A stretch of DNA of 64,000 nucleotides, from the NCBI RefSeq assembly GCF_030867095.1, contig NC_081828.1, positions 215,419,978 to 215,483,977 on the forward strand, written 5' to 3'. Source of the stretch: Alligator mississippiensis. Its lineage: Eukaryota > Chordata > Crocodylia > Alligatoridae. The position numbers and the translations under genes are program-made. How positions within the stretch are numbered: the first letter of the stretch is position 1; the number at the start of each line of letters is the position of its first letter. This document shows positions 45,955 to 57,587 of the stretch, in pieces. The notes under the pieces were generated by a model, which ran no database searches, was not told the origin of the DNA, and saw only the letters and a list, made by a program, of their open reading frames with translations.

Positions 45955-47642
45955 GTCTTTCATCAGCCCCATGGGACGCCCATGCCCGCTACGGGACAGG
46001 GAAGTCTGGGTGACGGTGATCCCCTGCCCTCCATAAATGCTGACTTCGTGAAGGAACATCTTGAGAAGCTGGATACTTTCAAGTCAGCCGGCCCTGACAA
46101 TCTTCACCCCAGGGTACTCAAGGAGCTGGCGAGCATCATAGCCCAGCCTCTAGCGCGGATCTTTGAAAACTCTTGGCGCTCTGGTGTAGTGCCCGAAGAC
46201 TGGAAGAAGGCCAACGTGGTGCCTATCTTCAAGAAAGGGAGGAAAGTGGATCCGGCTAACTATAGGCCCATCAGCCTGACTTCTATCCCGGGGAAGATCT
46301 TAGAAAGGTTTATCAAAGAGGCCATCCTTAATGGACTGGTCGACGCCAACATCTTAAGGGATAGCCAGCACGGGTTTGTTGCGGGTAGGTCTTGCTTGAC
46401 CAATCTCATTTCCTTCTACAACCAGGTGACCTATCACCTGGACAAGGGAGAAGAGATTGATGTCATATATCTTGACTTCAAAAAAGCCTTCGATCTGGTG
46501 TCCCATGATCGTCTCTTGGAGAAACTGGCCAATTGTCGCCTTGGGACCCCCACGATCCACTGGCTGGAAAATTGGCTCCGGGGTCGGACCTAGAGGGTAG
46601 TAATTGATGGAAGTCACTCATCGTGGTGTCCTGTGACCAGTGGGGTCCCCCAGGGCTCTGTCCTTGGACCCATACTGTTCAACATCTTCATTAATGATGT
46701 GGACACTGGAGTCAGAAGTGGACTGGCCAAGTTCGCAGATGACACCAAACTTTGGGGCAAAGCATCCACACAGAAGACAGGCGGGTGATCCAGGCTGACC
46801 TGGACAGGCTCAGCAAGTGGGCGGATGAGAATCTGATGGTGTTCAACGCCGATAAATGCAAGGTTCTCCACCTTGGGAAGAAAAACCCGCAGCATCCTTA
46901 TAGGCTCGGCAGTGCTATGTTGGCTAGCACTAAGGAAGAAAGAGACTTGGGGGTCATCATTGACCACAGGATGAACATGAGCCTGCAGTGCAATGCTGCA
47001 GCTAGTAAAGCGACCAAAACGCTGGCTTGCATCCATAGATGCTTCTCAAGCAAATCCCGGGATGTCATTCTCCCCCTGTACTCGGCCTTAGTGAGGCCGC
47101 AGCTGGAGTACTGCGTCCAGTTTTGGGCTCCACAATTCAAAAAGGATATGGAGAAGCTTGAGAGAGTGCAGAGAAGAGCCACGTGCATGATCAGAGGTCA
47201 GGGAAGCAGACCCTACGATGACAGGCTGAGAGCCCTGGGGCTCTTTAGCCTAGAAACGCGCAGGCTCAGGGGTGATCTGATGGCCACCTACAAGTTTATC
47301 AGGGGTGACCACCAGTATCTGGGGGAATGTTTGTTCACCAGAGCGCCCCAAGGGATGACAACGAGGTCGAATGGTCATAAACTACTACAAGACCGTTTCA
47401 GGCTGGACATAAGGAAGAATTTCTTTACTGTCCGAGCCCCCAAGGTATGGAACAGCCTGCCACCGGAGGTGGTTCAAGTGTCTACATTGAACACCTTCAA
47501 GAGCAAACTGGATGCTTATCTTGCTGGGATCCTATGACCCCAGCTGACTTCCTGCCCTTTGGGCGGGGGGCTGGACTTGATGATCTTCCGAGGTCCCTTC
47601 CAGCCCTAAAGTCTGTGAAATCTATGAAATCTATGAAATTCA
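45955..47642 (+). mobile_element. CR1 LINE, longest copy: most of RT domain, ORF2 end and 3' UTR
   Basis: Frame 45982-46593 reads FKSAGPDNLHPRVLKEL, NYRPISLTSIPGK, SQHGF and YLDFKKAFDLVSHDRLL (RT motif A with its aspartate). The stop TAG at 46591-46593 interrupts what is CAG in intact copies. The frame then continues through [10 protein letters not shown] and the catalytic box FADD (46732-46743). A frameshift lies near 46770-46790, after which 46752-47537 reads unbroken for 261 codons to the ORF2 stop. The 3' UTR ends with three ATCTATGAA-type units. The endonuclease domain and 5' end are missing. With only two visible breaks this is a young copy. Confidence 0.97.
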
Positions 47643-48769
47643 AGTAGCCTTGAAGCATTATGCTACAGGACAGATGACCAGGCAGATTGTACATTGTGCA
47701 GTCTTCCTTTGACCGAAGGTGGCTCAGCTCCATCTGGATATGAATTCATTTTCAAATGTTTGGGATTTTCTTTGAGTAGGAAGGAAAAAAAAAATACCCG
47801 TATTAAAATAAAATTCTCTATTACATTGCGGTATGCATGATAAAAATAACCACTTATGCAGCCTTGGTAAAACCAAATGACCAGAGAAGAAGCTTGCTAT
47901 TCCAAGATAATTTAATAAGAGTAAAGAATGAATTACAGAATCAAACTGTGCTCCAAGCTAAGGAATTCAACCAGACAACAAATATCCAAGTTTATAATGG
48001 TTCACTATTGTTGGGATGATATCAGAACAATTGTATTTACGTACGATCACAGTAGACCGATGCAAACACACGGTACAGAATTAAGTGCTGCAACTTAAGT
48101 TAAAGTGTAGTGAATGATACGCCATGACAAAAAGAAAAAAAAGGCAGTTGTAGTTAAATACAAGCACTCCTGATTTTGGCAATCCTGATTTGGAATCCTT
48201 CAGGCAAGGAATCAATTTCAAATCAGCACCAGGGCCAAAATCCCCTAACGCAGAAAAGTACATTTTGTGCAAAGTGCGTTTCTAAACTAGTTCAATAAAA
48301 TAGTCTTGTAAACGTATTTTCCTCTCACGTTAAGACAAGGGTGACTTGGGACATTTAAAAGGAACAAGAAACGGATACCTCGGACAGTATAATTTACCGT
48401 ATGGTATGTACTTCATTTATCCATTTCATGTGGCCTACATATCACTATATTTAGAAACATGTAGCAAGGCGTAAATGCATGCCACGGTCACAACTTAGGA
48501 AATGATCAAAAGATTTTCAATGCAAAAATACAAGTCACTCGAAAATTCACAAGCCATTACATTGAAGTACGTTGTTTGCAAGATTTAAATCTAGACAAGT
48601 TACTAGATAATCCTTCCAAGACGAGCAGCATTACTCTGAAGGGCGTACAACTCCCTGCCATGTCAGTAGGAGTATCCAGTTCAAAATGTCTGCATGTAAA
48701 AAGATTTCACCTGTAAAACTGCACGCTGGATCTGCAGAAAATTCATTGGGTTATTAGGAATCCCTTTGA
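47643..48769. other. Unique DNA downstream of SNAP47
   Basis: AT-rich and repeat-free. It could still be 3' UTR if the ATTAAA at 47911-47916 (minus strand) is used. Confidence 0.4.
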
Positions 48770-50355
48770 AATTGCAAGGTTTCACAGTTTTATTGAACAC
48801 AAAGTGACTAGCGGGCTGTAGTAGAGAGAAAAGTGAAATGCATAATGGTAAGAACGACTCAAGCGCTCTGTTATAAGCAACTGATAAACTACATGGGACC
48901 TAGTTTATGCAATGCTTCTGCCTTGAACTGTAATAAATAACAGCTACATCATAAATTTACTAAAACCAGTACAGTTTAGATACAATATTTACAACCGTTC
49001 CCCTTTTCTTTTCTTTTTTTTAAATACACTGCAGCAAAAACACCAAAGACTTTCCTTCACGGGAACTCTTGTCCCCACACGTCAAGGCTATTAAAAAGAA
49101 ATAACAGACCAGAGGAAGGGCTGTCCATTCACATTATTTCCCTAATTACCAAGGGGCACTTGGAACATCTTCAGCATTGACCAGTTGACATTGAACCTAC
49201 AGACCTGGGACACAGTAATGATGCTCCAGATCTTTAGGGTCATTACAGTTTCTTCTTCTGTATTCAAGATGGGTTAGAGAAGACAGAAACAATATCCCTC
49301 GTGCCAAGGAGTGTCTGTGTCAATCCATCATACGTCTGAAGGGCAAAAAACCTTTCGACAACCCAACCTTGTTCTACATAATCCAGGATCCCTGTGGGCA
49401 GACACGATGTACTCCAAGTGACTCACAAGCTAGACTGGCATGCTTCAGGCAATCCTAATGCAACTCAATTACAATGTTCTCTGTCCTCGTGACGATGGCA
49501 GCAGGCATTCAATGTAAAGGTCAAAGTAGCAGTACATGAACATGAAAAGGTCAGATTTCCCTTTTGGGAAAGGGAAGCACCTGCTTTGCTTCAACACTTG
49601 TGCTCGGTAAGCACCTCATTAAATAGACACTTACCTGGGGATAGCACTCGGCTGGATTCTGCACTGAATGGAAACCTCACCGATTCACGCAGGGAGTGTG
49701 TTCATCCCTACTCACTTCCCAAAGAGCTGAAAGGTTGTGGCAAGCTCATGTACTGCTTACATTTCTCTACCCTTACCAAACACTGTACCAGGAGGCAATT
49801 AAAACCATGCATGTACAACACACGGATGGTTTTCAGCATCTTGAATCATCTTGTTCACTCAGCTGCTAATCTGTGAACATGCAGTAATTTGCAATGGGGC
49901 ACCTGACCTTTAGTGTTGTTTAATACCCTCTGCATTCATCTCTTGGAGAGCTAACAAGAGTTACTGGGGTGGCATTGTCTGAAATAGCCTCCTTTGTGCC
50001 TCTTCTACTCTTAATCTTCAATTCTGGCCAAGTTACTTTCCAAATGCAGTAACTTAATCTACAACACAGTCAACTCTGATGAAATCACAGCCTTTTATAA
50101 CTATTTTCTACAGCACAGATTTTACTGTCACTGTTTTACCAGGATTCAAGGTTTAGACCTTTTTCATCCTAAAACAGTCTTTAAGAATGACCCTAGTCTG
50201 AAATGTCTGCATGATGCCCACCCCCCACAGAAACTCCCCACTAGCAGCATGGTCATTCGAGACAATCAAAGACTCCCTAAATAAACAGTCTGCTTAAGAT
50301 GTGAATCCCCAATTCATCTGTCTTCTGTTACTATCCCCACCGGCTCCTTGTGGGC
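48770..50355 (-). other. SNAP47: Probable 3' untranslated region of SNAP47
   Basis: Directly follows the SNAP47 stop codon on the minus strand. It lacks repeats and frames and holds one canonical AATAAA on that strand. The length (~1.6 kb) and end point are inferred, as no transcript data are available here. Confidence 0.5.
48789..48794 (-). terminator. Candidate poly(A) signal of SNAP47
   Basis: AATAAA on the minus strand, the only canonical hexamer found between the stop codon and 47.65 kb. Confidence 0.45.
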
Positions 50356-50502
50356 CTACGTCAGCTTCTTGATTCTGCGGTTCTGCTTGTCGATGGTCCA
50401 AGTTGCCCGGTCCACCGAGGAGGTGATGGTGTCAAGAGTTTCATCGTGCCTTTCCAGCTCCGTCTCCGTTTCCAAGGCAAGACTCTTCAGCTTCCTCAGT
50501 AT
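50356..50502 (-). CDS. SNAP47: SNAP47 terminal coding exon (C-terminal SNARE motif)
   Basis: The 48 codons plus TAG encode a helix beginning ILRKLKSLALETETELER and ending VDRATWTIDKQNRRIKKLT. This closely matches the C-terminus of vertebrate SNAP47 as I remember it, a SNAP-25-family protein of neurons and other cells that pairs with syntaxin and VAMP in membrane fusion. The exon starts in phase 0 after an acceptor ('ccttttcatag'). The hydrophobic heptads of the second SNARE helix are kept. The zero-layer position, glutamine in SNAP-25-like proteins, is His here (CAC at 50446-50448). A Trp stands where human has Leu in RATLTID. The PH-like and first SNARE parts are encoded upstream, probably beyond 64 kb. 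Confidence 0.92.
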   Translation of the reverse strand: MLRKLKSLALETETELERHDETLDTITSSVDRATWTIDKQNRRIKKLT

Positions 50503-50989
50503 CTATGAAAAGGATATATCAAGAGTGGAAAGACTCTTTATTTCTCTCCGGACAGGAAGAGCAATGCACAGTCAAAACATTAAGCAATGATCTCCTACCT
50601 CCATGTTTCTGGCAAAATGGCTGAGCGAAACTTTCCGTCATTGGACATGTGGGGAGACAAGGCCACTGCCTTGATAAACTAGACATGATGCAAGGAATAA
50701 GCTTACAATGGAAGAGGGACAGACTGAAAAAAAAAAGAGGTTAAGAAAAGCAAGGTTATGCAGATCCTCAGTCAAGGCATTTGCTCTTCCTGTTGTCTCA
50801 GTTACAGCTGAGTTGCTATGTGTTGTTATTACGGAAGCAGCAAGTGTTAAGCAATGATTTGAAAAAGGACAGGAGCGTGGCTTGGCAGAAGAGAGCTGAG
50901 AAAGCAAAGGTCTGGAGATGGCTGCAGAAGTCAACTGAAGAACTGAGGTAAGAGCAGCAAGAGTGGTCACATGGCAAAAGACTACATGA

Positions 50990-51130
50990 AATGGGGAGGC
51001 TGGATGAAAAAGGAGGCTGGACAGATATCTGGCTGGGGTATTATGATCCCAGCACTCGTTCCTGCCCGGGGCAGGGGGTCGGACTTGATGATCTGTTCAG
51101 ATACCTTCTGACCCTAGAAACTATGAAATA
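50990..51130 (+). mobile_element. CR1 LINE 3' tail
   Basis: 'ggctggacagatatctggct', 'gggtcggacttgatgatctg' and 'tagaaactatgaaat' match the tail of the 45955 subfamily, diverged. Confidence 0.75.
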
Positions 51131-51237
51131 TTTAGGTGGGAGTGATGAAAGATGGAGACTCCATGCCCTAAAAAACCTTGGTATGAGTGGAGGAGATCTT
51201 AGGAAGATGGGACAAGTTGTTCAACCATGATGAAGTG

Positions 51238-51335
51238 AAGAATCAGAAAAAGTGAAGGCTGGAAGGGACTTCAGGAGGTCATCCAAACCAACGTCCTGCT
51301 CAAAGCAGGACCATCCCCACCATGTAATTCCCCTT
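51238..51335 (-). mobile_element. CR1 LINE 3' tail fragment
   Basis: 'gaaggctggaagggacttca' with 'ctgctcaaagcaggaccatc' is the reverse CR1 terminus. Confidence 0.75.
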
Positions 51336-52332
51336 GAGCAGGACCAAGAAGGGGATGACATGGGCAGGGACTTGAAAAGGAAGAACATCACTGTCTTAAT
51401 ATAAGCCAGGAAGTTTGTATTCTATGGGGTGGCAGGTGAGGAACTACAGACTCAGAGAGGCCAGCGGGATTGAGGTTGTAGTCATCGAAAATAGGAAACG
51501 AGTGACTGCCACGCTACACCAGGCTACAAGCTAGAGGCCCACACAAGCATACGATTACAAACAAGCTTCAGTTAACATAGCACTTAGCAAATTACCGTTA
51601 TCACGTGTGATGGCACTCAAATACCCAGTGCGACTACATGATAACCCCTTTGCGACGCTGCTCTCTGTAGTGCCGGAGGAAGCCTGGTTCGGATAAGGCA
51701 GAAGACTCTGAGGCGAGGGTGAAAAAGCCAGGCTGATGCAGGTTTAAAGCCAGAAGGCATCATCTGAGATAACCTACTATGGCTTTTTCAAGCTTCAATT
51801 TCTGTGATCTCAAAGGCACATCCCCCAAAACAGAGATCCAAGCAGCAAAAGAGAAGTATTCAAATCCCCTTGTCACTGTCCTGGCTCTTCTGCAGCCATC
51901 TCAGAAGGAAAATTACTTCCCTGCCTCTTCTTTCCTCCTGGAGCAGCTCCCTTCACAAGCCACCTGTTCAGCCTGGCTGATGTCCAACAAGACGCCGCTT
52001 CCTTTCCTTGGACAGATGTATCAGCTGGAGGTTTGGGACGCTTGCTTCCAATCGCAGAGATTGAGGACTACATTTCTCATTTCCCCAGTATTAGAAAGTG
52101 GCTTCCTCTGCTGTTGTTGCTTATCCAGACATCATACCTTGACTTCTTGTATAACAACAAAGCTATTACAGCTCGCCTTGGTTGTCAAGGGTGATTTATT
52201 TGATCTTTTTTTAACAGACTAGTCTCTCTTCTTGGATTATTTTGCAATGGTATGCGGCCACTTAAATAATGGTTTCTTATCTGTAATTATTCTATTGGTA
52301 CCTGTTGAATGTAAGGCTCCTGTGTCAGGGAC
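51336..52332. other. Unique intronic DNA
   Basis: The open frame 51779-52222 (147 codons, plus strand) has no recognised domain and is judged chance. Confidence 0.4.
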
Positions 52333-52505
52333 TTTGGTTATAGCCGTGTTGGTCTAAGAGCATAGGCAAACAAGGTCCTTTGGGTAAATGTGATTTTTTT
52401 TTATTAGACCAACTAAATAATTTGAAAAATTGTTCTTTGCAAGCTTTCGGGTACAAATACCCTGCTTCAGGCACAGGGAGAGTCTGTGGGTGTTTGTGTG
52501 GCTTT
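52333..52505. mobile_element. Penelope-like element terminus
   Basis: 'ttggttatagccgtgttggt', 'ctaagagcataggcaaacaa', 'attagaccaactaa' and 'gcaagctttcgggtacaaat' give the clearest copy of this terminus in the window. Confidence 0.8.
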
Positions 52506-53149
52506 TGCAGTATCAAGCTCACGAGCGACTAGTGCCTCCCGAGTCTGGGGGGACACCAGATGGCCGACGGAGTGGGGGGTGCCCCAGAGAAACCGGAAAT
52601 GCACTTCCAGTTTTGCAGCTGGCGCTTCCAGGGGGTGCACGGCCAATCTCAGCAGGTACAGGTGCACCCCCTATACATCGCCAATGATCAAGCTGAAGGA
52701 GAGGGCTGGAGAAAACAGAGAGTGGAAGGAGAAGAGACGCCTTTGATGATCTAAAATGTTCTTTCCTAACAGCTGGCATCTCTAATGCACCTTTAATCCA
52801 GAGCTCTTTATATTTAAAATGAACTTGAATTTATTAACTCTCATAATACCTCCATGAAGTATTTTAGGTCACTTCATTCATATCTGAGGCTGAATGCAAC
52901 AACTGTGAAACCATGTGTAACTACCCAGCTCATCAGTTTGGGACAGGAAGCCATATTTAATGGGAACTGCAGGGAAAGTGGAGAGAGACAATGCAATTAC
53001 TGGAATTGGATGTCAGCCAATGGCAGGAGGTTTCCTCACTTCCAAAAAAATAATAAATTGTGGGACTATCTGTCACAAGTGGTCAGAACCAAGGCTACAC
53101 AAATCATTTTTTATTTGGTTACCGATTAAAAAGAATATCTAGTCTAATT
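52506..53149. other. Unclassified DNA
   Basis: 52510-52685 is GC-rich ('gggggtgcacggccaatc') and may be a non-autonomous transposon fragment. The rest shows nothing recognisable. Confidence 0.35.
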
Positions 53150-53434
53150 ACCAGCTCTTAGCTTTCATTTGTTTTTTTGACTACAGAAAAATAACAGTGC
53201 CATTCTTCTGCTGCAAAGATCTTCCAAAGATCACAATGTTTCGGAGCCTGTGATTTGTTTTTGAAAACTCTGGGTTTATCTTGTGAATCGTGTTGGTATT
53301 TGCAAACCTAACTCTTCTAATATTACACAGCAGCCCCTAATTCAATTATGATGTTATTTCATAATTAACATAATATTAAAAGGCTCTCACAGAAGCCCAG
53401 GATGCCATGGCACCTTGGTTGAGAATCACTGTTG
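53150..53434. mobile_element. hAT-type non-autonomous transposon, left end truncated
   Basis: The right end GGTTGAGAATCACTG is the inverse of the terminus at 39096. The body shares 'tttttttgactacagaaaaa' with 41806-42064. An AT-rich segment at 53335-53385 is absent from that copy. Confidence 0.75.
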
Positions 53435-54662
53435 TACCCGATTCACGGGAAGCAATCTCAGGGGAGAGTCCTAGCCATGGGCAACAGGATAATCCATGAC
53501 AGGTCTCTTATTTAAGGTCTGTTATTAATTTATTGTCAGTGATCTTATGTACCAACCTGGCCAGATCCAGCTCAGCTGGTGGATCCACAGAGATCACAGC
53601 CCAAGGCAACATTGCTGCAAGGATGTCAAGCAGAGGATTCAAATCACATTGACAGCTTAAAAACCAAGTGATGTAAGAGGACTCGGAGGAAAGAGTGGCA
53701 TTTTCCAGATCTCAAAGAGATCATTGATATTAAAACTACATTTGTATTAAATGTAATTTTCATTTCATTTAATATTTCATTTATAATAAAACTACACAAA
53801 AGTACACACAGGTCTGCTATAATGCCAACCCTCTTTTTAGCTTGATTTTGATACGCTTCCCCTTAATTAAAACACACTTAAAATGTAAAATAACCAAGGA
53901 AGAACGTCAGTGGGGAACAGAAAGCTTTTAAAACGTGAAAGCATTAAAATGGAAAATTGTCTTGCTGGAGTGCAGCGTTCAGTTTAGCTGATAATTAGGT
54001 TATGGCTTGAACCATAAGAAATTATACGCTTAACTAGTACCCTCCCTCAAAGAGAGAGAGGGAGGTAAGTGGAACATTTTCATGTATTCATTTTCTCTGC
54101 CTGCATACTGCAGGTCTGATAGCATCTCACTTAACCCTTTGCTAACAATCCTGACCATTCAAGTTGTGCGAGGGTGCGATTTGTCTTCTACAAGGAGGAC
54201 CGAAATGGTTAAAATGCAGCATCGAACACAGCCCGCAAAGCTGGATGGAAAGATTACTAGAGCCTGAAGTCTGGCCAAACCCTTAAAAAATGGTGGCTAT
54301 TTTTGTTCAGCAAAATGACGACAAGATGTCTAGTCATCGATGCGCACGTTCTGCCAACCGCCAGAAGAACTGATGCCTCCTGGGCCAAATCGTCGTTCGG
54401 ACCGTGAATCAAGAACTGAAAATTTACAAAGATGTCCCTTTTTCTACTTATCCTGTACAATGCTACTACAGGCTGACGTGTGAAGACCCATTTCTGAGCT
54501 ACTGGCATCCAGACTGGCTCAAAAAAAATTGCAGCAGCCTCACAGACAGCCTTCTGCTCTTCCCACTGCAGCGATAAGACAGCCTCAAACTTCAAGCACC
54601 AGGATCAACACACAAAGTCGGACACGTCTTCCCACTTTGCCCGTGTCACTTTGGGCTTAGAT
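53435..54662. other. Unclassified intronic DNA with overlapping open frames
   Basis: 54257-54595 is open on the minus strand (112 codons). A plus-strand frame over 54391-54560 contains ELKIYKDVPF and CEDPFLSYWHPDW, vaguely like the C-terminal part of hAT transposases. Neither is convincing as a gene. Confidence 0.35.
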
Positions 54663-55772
54663 TTCATAGACGTTAGGGGCTGGAAGGGACCTCATGAGAT
54701 CATTGGGTCCAACCCCCCTGCCCCGCCCATAGGTAAGAAGTCAGCTGGGATCAAGTGACCCCAGCAAGAAATAAATCCACCTGTTTTTTGAAGGAGTCCA
54801 GAGTAGGTGCTTGCACCACCTCTGGGATGAGTCTGTTCCAGACCCTGGACACGTGCACAGTAAATAACTTTTTTCTTATATCCAGCCTAAATTGGCCTTC
54901 CTGGAGTTTATGGCCACTAGACCTTGTTATCCCTTGGGGTGCTCTGGTGAACAGGTGCTCTCCCAGGTCCTGATGTATCTACCCCTCTTACGTAACTGTA
55001 GGCTGTCACCAAGTCCCCCATGAGCCTTCTTTTCCCCAGACTGAAGAGTCCCATGTCCCTCAGCCTCTCCTCGTATGGCCTTGGATCATATGCGTGGCTC
55101 TCCTCTGGACTCTCTCAAGCTTCTCCACATCCTTCCTGAAGTGGGGGGCCCAATACTGGATGCAGTACTCCAACTGCGGTCTCACCAGAGCCAAGTACAG
55201 CAAGAGGATGACTTCCCTAGTTTTGTTTGAGATGCATTGGTGGATGCACGCCAAAGTTGTGTTTGCTTTGCCAGCCACAGCGTCGGATTGGTGGCTCATG
55301 TTCATCGTGTGGTCAGTCAAGGCCCCCCAAGTCCCTTTCGGCTGTGGTGCTAGCGAGCGTAGCACTGCCGAGCCTGTAAGCGCGCTGGGGGTTCTTCCTA
55401 CTGAGGTGCAGCACCTTGCACTTCTCTGCATTGAAGGCCATCAGGTTTTCGTCGGCCCACCTTGAGAGTGTGTCCTAGTCGGCCAGTAGCCTTAGCCTGT
55501 CCTGCGGTGTGAGCGCCCTCTCCCACAATTTGGCATCATCCCTGAACTTGGCGAGTTCACATCTAACTCCTGAATCCAGACCATGGATGAAGATGTTAAG
55601 GAGTACTGGCCCAAGTACCAAGTCCTGAGGGACTCCACTGCACCATGTAGATTTGCTCTCTTCAACTAGTACTCTTTGGGTCTGATCCGATAGCCAGTTG
55701 CCTAGCCATCGGACTGTATGATGATCAAGGTCACGGTTCCCCAGTTTAACCACGAGGACATCAGGGGGTCTA
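54663..55772 (-). mobile_element. CR1 LINE, 3' half of ORF2 plus 3' UTR
   Basis: Minus-strand pieces read DHHTVRWLGNWLSDQTQRVL, VLGPVLLNIFIHGLDSGVRC and LAKFRDDAKLWE (RT box FRDD), then VRPQLEYCIQYWAPHFRKDV, ending at the tail at 54663. At least three frame breaks. It belongs to the same group as 30246-31305. Confidence 0.95.
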
Positions 55773-56124
55773 GATCAAAGGTTTATTCTCACTTGACCCA
55801 TCCATGCCCATGGTTTTCACTGTGAAGTGTGTATTATACTTCTTCCTGCCCCTGCAACTCTCTTTTACTTGGACTGGGAACAGTTCATAGATTGCATGTC
55901 CGTGCAACACCTAGCATCATTATTATTTAGTCTGTACCTGGAAGACTGAGCCCCGATGTGGCCACCATGGAGGGTTAAACAAACTTTCTAACCCTGCTAG
56001 CTACAAACCAAAGCACCGTGGGAGATGAGAACCGTGAGGCACACCATTTTTGAAATGCTCACACCCTAGAGTCAATGATCTGCACCCAGCTCACCCTCCC
56101 TGTCTTTCTAAAGGAGCCATGTAT
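55773..56124. other. Unique intronic DNA
   Basis: Nothing recognised. Confidence 0.4.
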
Positions 56125-56275
56125 CAAGGCAGGATCATCCCTTACTAAACCACCCCAGCCAAGTGTCTATCCAATCTGTTCTTGACAATTTCTCTAGGCA
56201 GCCTGTTCAGATGCTTGGCCACCCTCATGATTAGAAAGTTCTTCCTCACCTCTAGCCTAAATTTTCAGCCTAAAT
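56125..56275 (-). mobile_element. CR1 LINE 3' fragment
   Basis: 'aaggcaggatcatcccttac' and 'ctaggcagcctgttcagatg' are the reverse of CR1 3' sequence. Confidence 0.75.
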
Positions 56276-56534
56276 GATGCCAACACAGTTGTGGGACACC
56301 GATGAGAAATAAGATATTAGACAAACAGGTGCTAAGTGAAGGCACTTACTAGCCAAACTGAGCAAAAGGCAACACGGTGTAGAGCATGATGAAGGCAGGC
56401 AATCCTCATTCTAAATTTTCCGGAAACCCTCAAGCAATTCACTACACCACCCTGAGTAACAGAGGAGGAGGGCTATGTATGCCCCATCTCCAGCAACAAC
56501 TCAGACACTTAGCTCCCTGCTCAGTTAAATTCGC

Positions 56535-56755
56535 CTGCAAGCTTTTTTGCTTTGCAAGCTTTCAGACTCAGACACCCTTCATCAGGCAAAGGAGAAATCA
56601 AAGATATTAACAACTCTCCCAGGTAGAAAAAGCCCAAAAGCTTGCAAAGAAAAAAAACCTTGCAACTATTAAGTTCATCTAATAAAAGATATCACCTCTG
56701 CCCCAAGAGTTTTGTCTGCCTATGCCCTTAGACCAGCACAGCTACAACCAATATC
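56535..56755. mobile_element. Two Penelope-like termini in inverted orientation
   Basis: 56539-56590 ('tttgcaagctttcagactca') reads plus. 56625-56752 ('taataaaagatatcacctct', 'cttagaccagcacagctaca') reads minus. The ends face each other around a ~35-bp spacer. Confidence 0.7.
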
Positions 56756-56884
56756 CCTGCAAGCTTTTCTAATTTTAAATGCAGTAGTTGCTATTACAAT
56801 CTGAAGCTTGATACGGATAAATCACACCCAGAGAAGGAAGAGGGCATGCATTTATGGCTTGACGCACCATGGAGATGTACATTT

Positions 56885-57575
56885 AGGTTGCTTTTATGGG
56901 TTTCTCTTTGGGGCATAGGCGTTTCGGTTATGCTAGGCCATAGTTATAGTTAAGCTAAGCCACTGAAAAAGCCCTCGGGAGTAACAGGCTTCACTGACCA
57001 CTGGATGACTTGATAAAAGACACAGGGAGTGAAAACACTAATTCAAAGTAAGAAACAACAGCTGAACAAGTCGAGGAATAAGAAGTTAGATAACAAGAGG
57101 TCAGCTGTACTCAGCAGGGGTAAGCTGAAAATACTCAAATTCAATAAGGGAGTGAGCTAGAAAAACCCAAACTCAGCAGGGAGTGAGCTCTAGCTGCCCA
57201 AACTTGGAAGGGGGGAGCTACAGTTGGCAAGGAATGAGTAAAAGAAAGAAACAAGTAAAAAGGGACATCTAGGCAGAGAGAGAAATAAGAGTTGGCACAG
57301 AGTGGGGGCATCTCGGCTATAAATACAGGGTCTCGCCCTTTCGTAGCGACTTAGGACACATAATGTGTCAGTGTACATAACGTGTCGCTTACCATCATCT
57401 GGGCAGTTTGCCGAGTGCTATGCAGACCTGCTAGCTACTATCCAAAGAGACAATAAATCTCTCTGAGCTTTCGCCACTGAACGCAAGTCATTCTTTGTGT
57501 GCCGCACCCGAGCTCCAGGAGGCCGGCTGCAGGCATCGGCCTCCCCGTGAAGCCTGAAAGCCAAGAGTAGAAGCA
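56885..57575 (+). mobile_element. LTR fossil of an ERV-like element
   Basis: Sense counterpart of 4460-5010. It has a TATA-like 'ctataaatac' at about 57318, an AATAAA near 57452, and a GT-rich 'ttctttgtgtgc' segment after it: promoter, polyadenylation signal and downstream element in LTR order. No internal genes flank it, so it is a solo LTR or fragment. A Penelope terminus starts at its right edge. Ends are approximate. Confidence 0.65.
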
Positions 57576-57587
57576 CAGTCAGGAAAG

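Noticed and set aside
51779-52222. 147-codon open frame
   Set aside because: Unrecognised composition and no neighbouring splice signals.
54257-54595. 112-codon minus-strand frame, and a plus-strand hAT-like stretch over it
   Set aside because: Neither shows a clear motif. The resemblance to hAT transposase is too weak.
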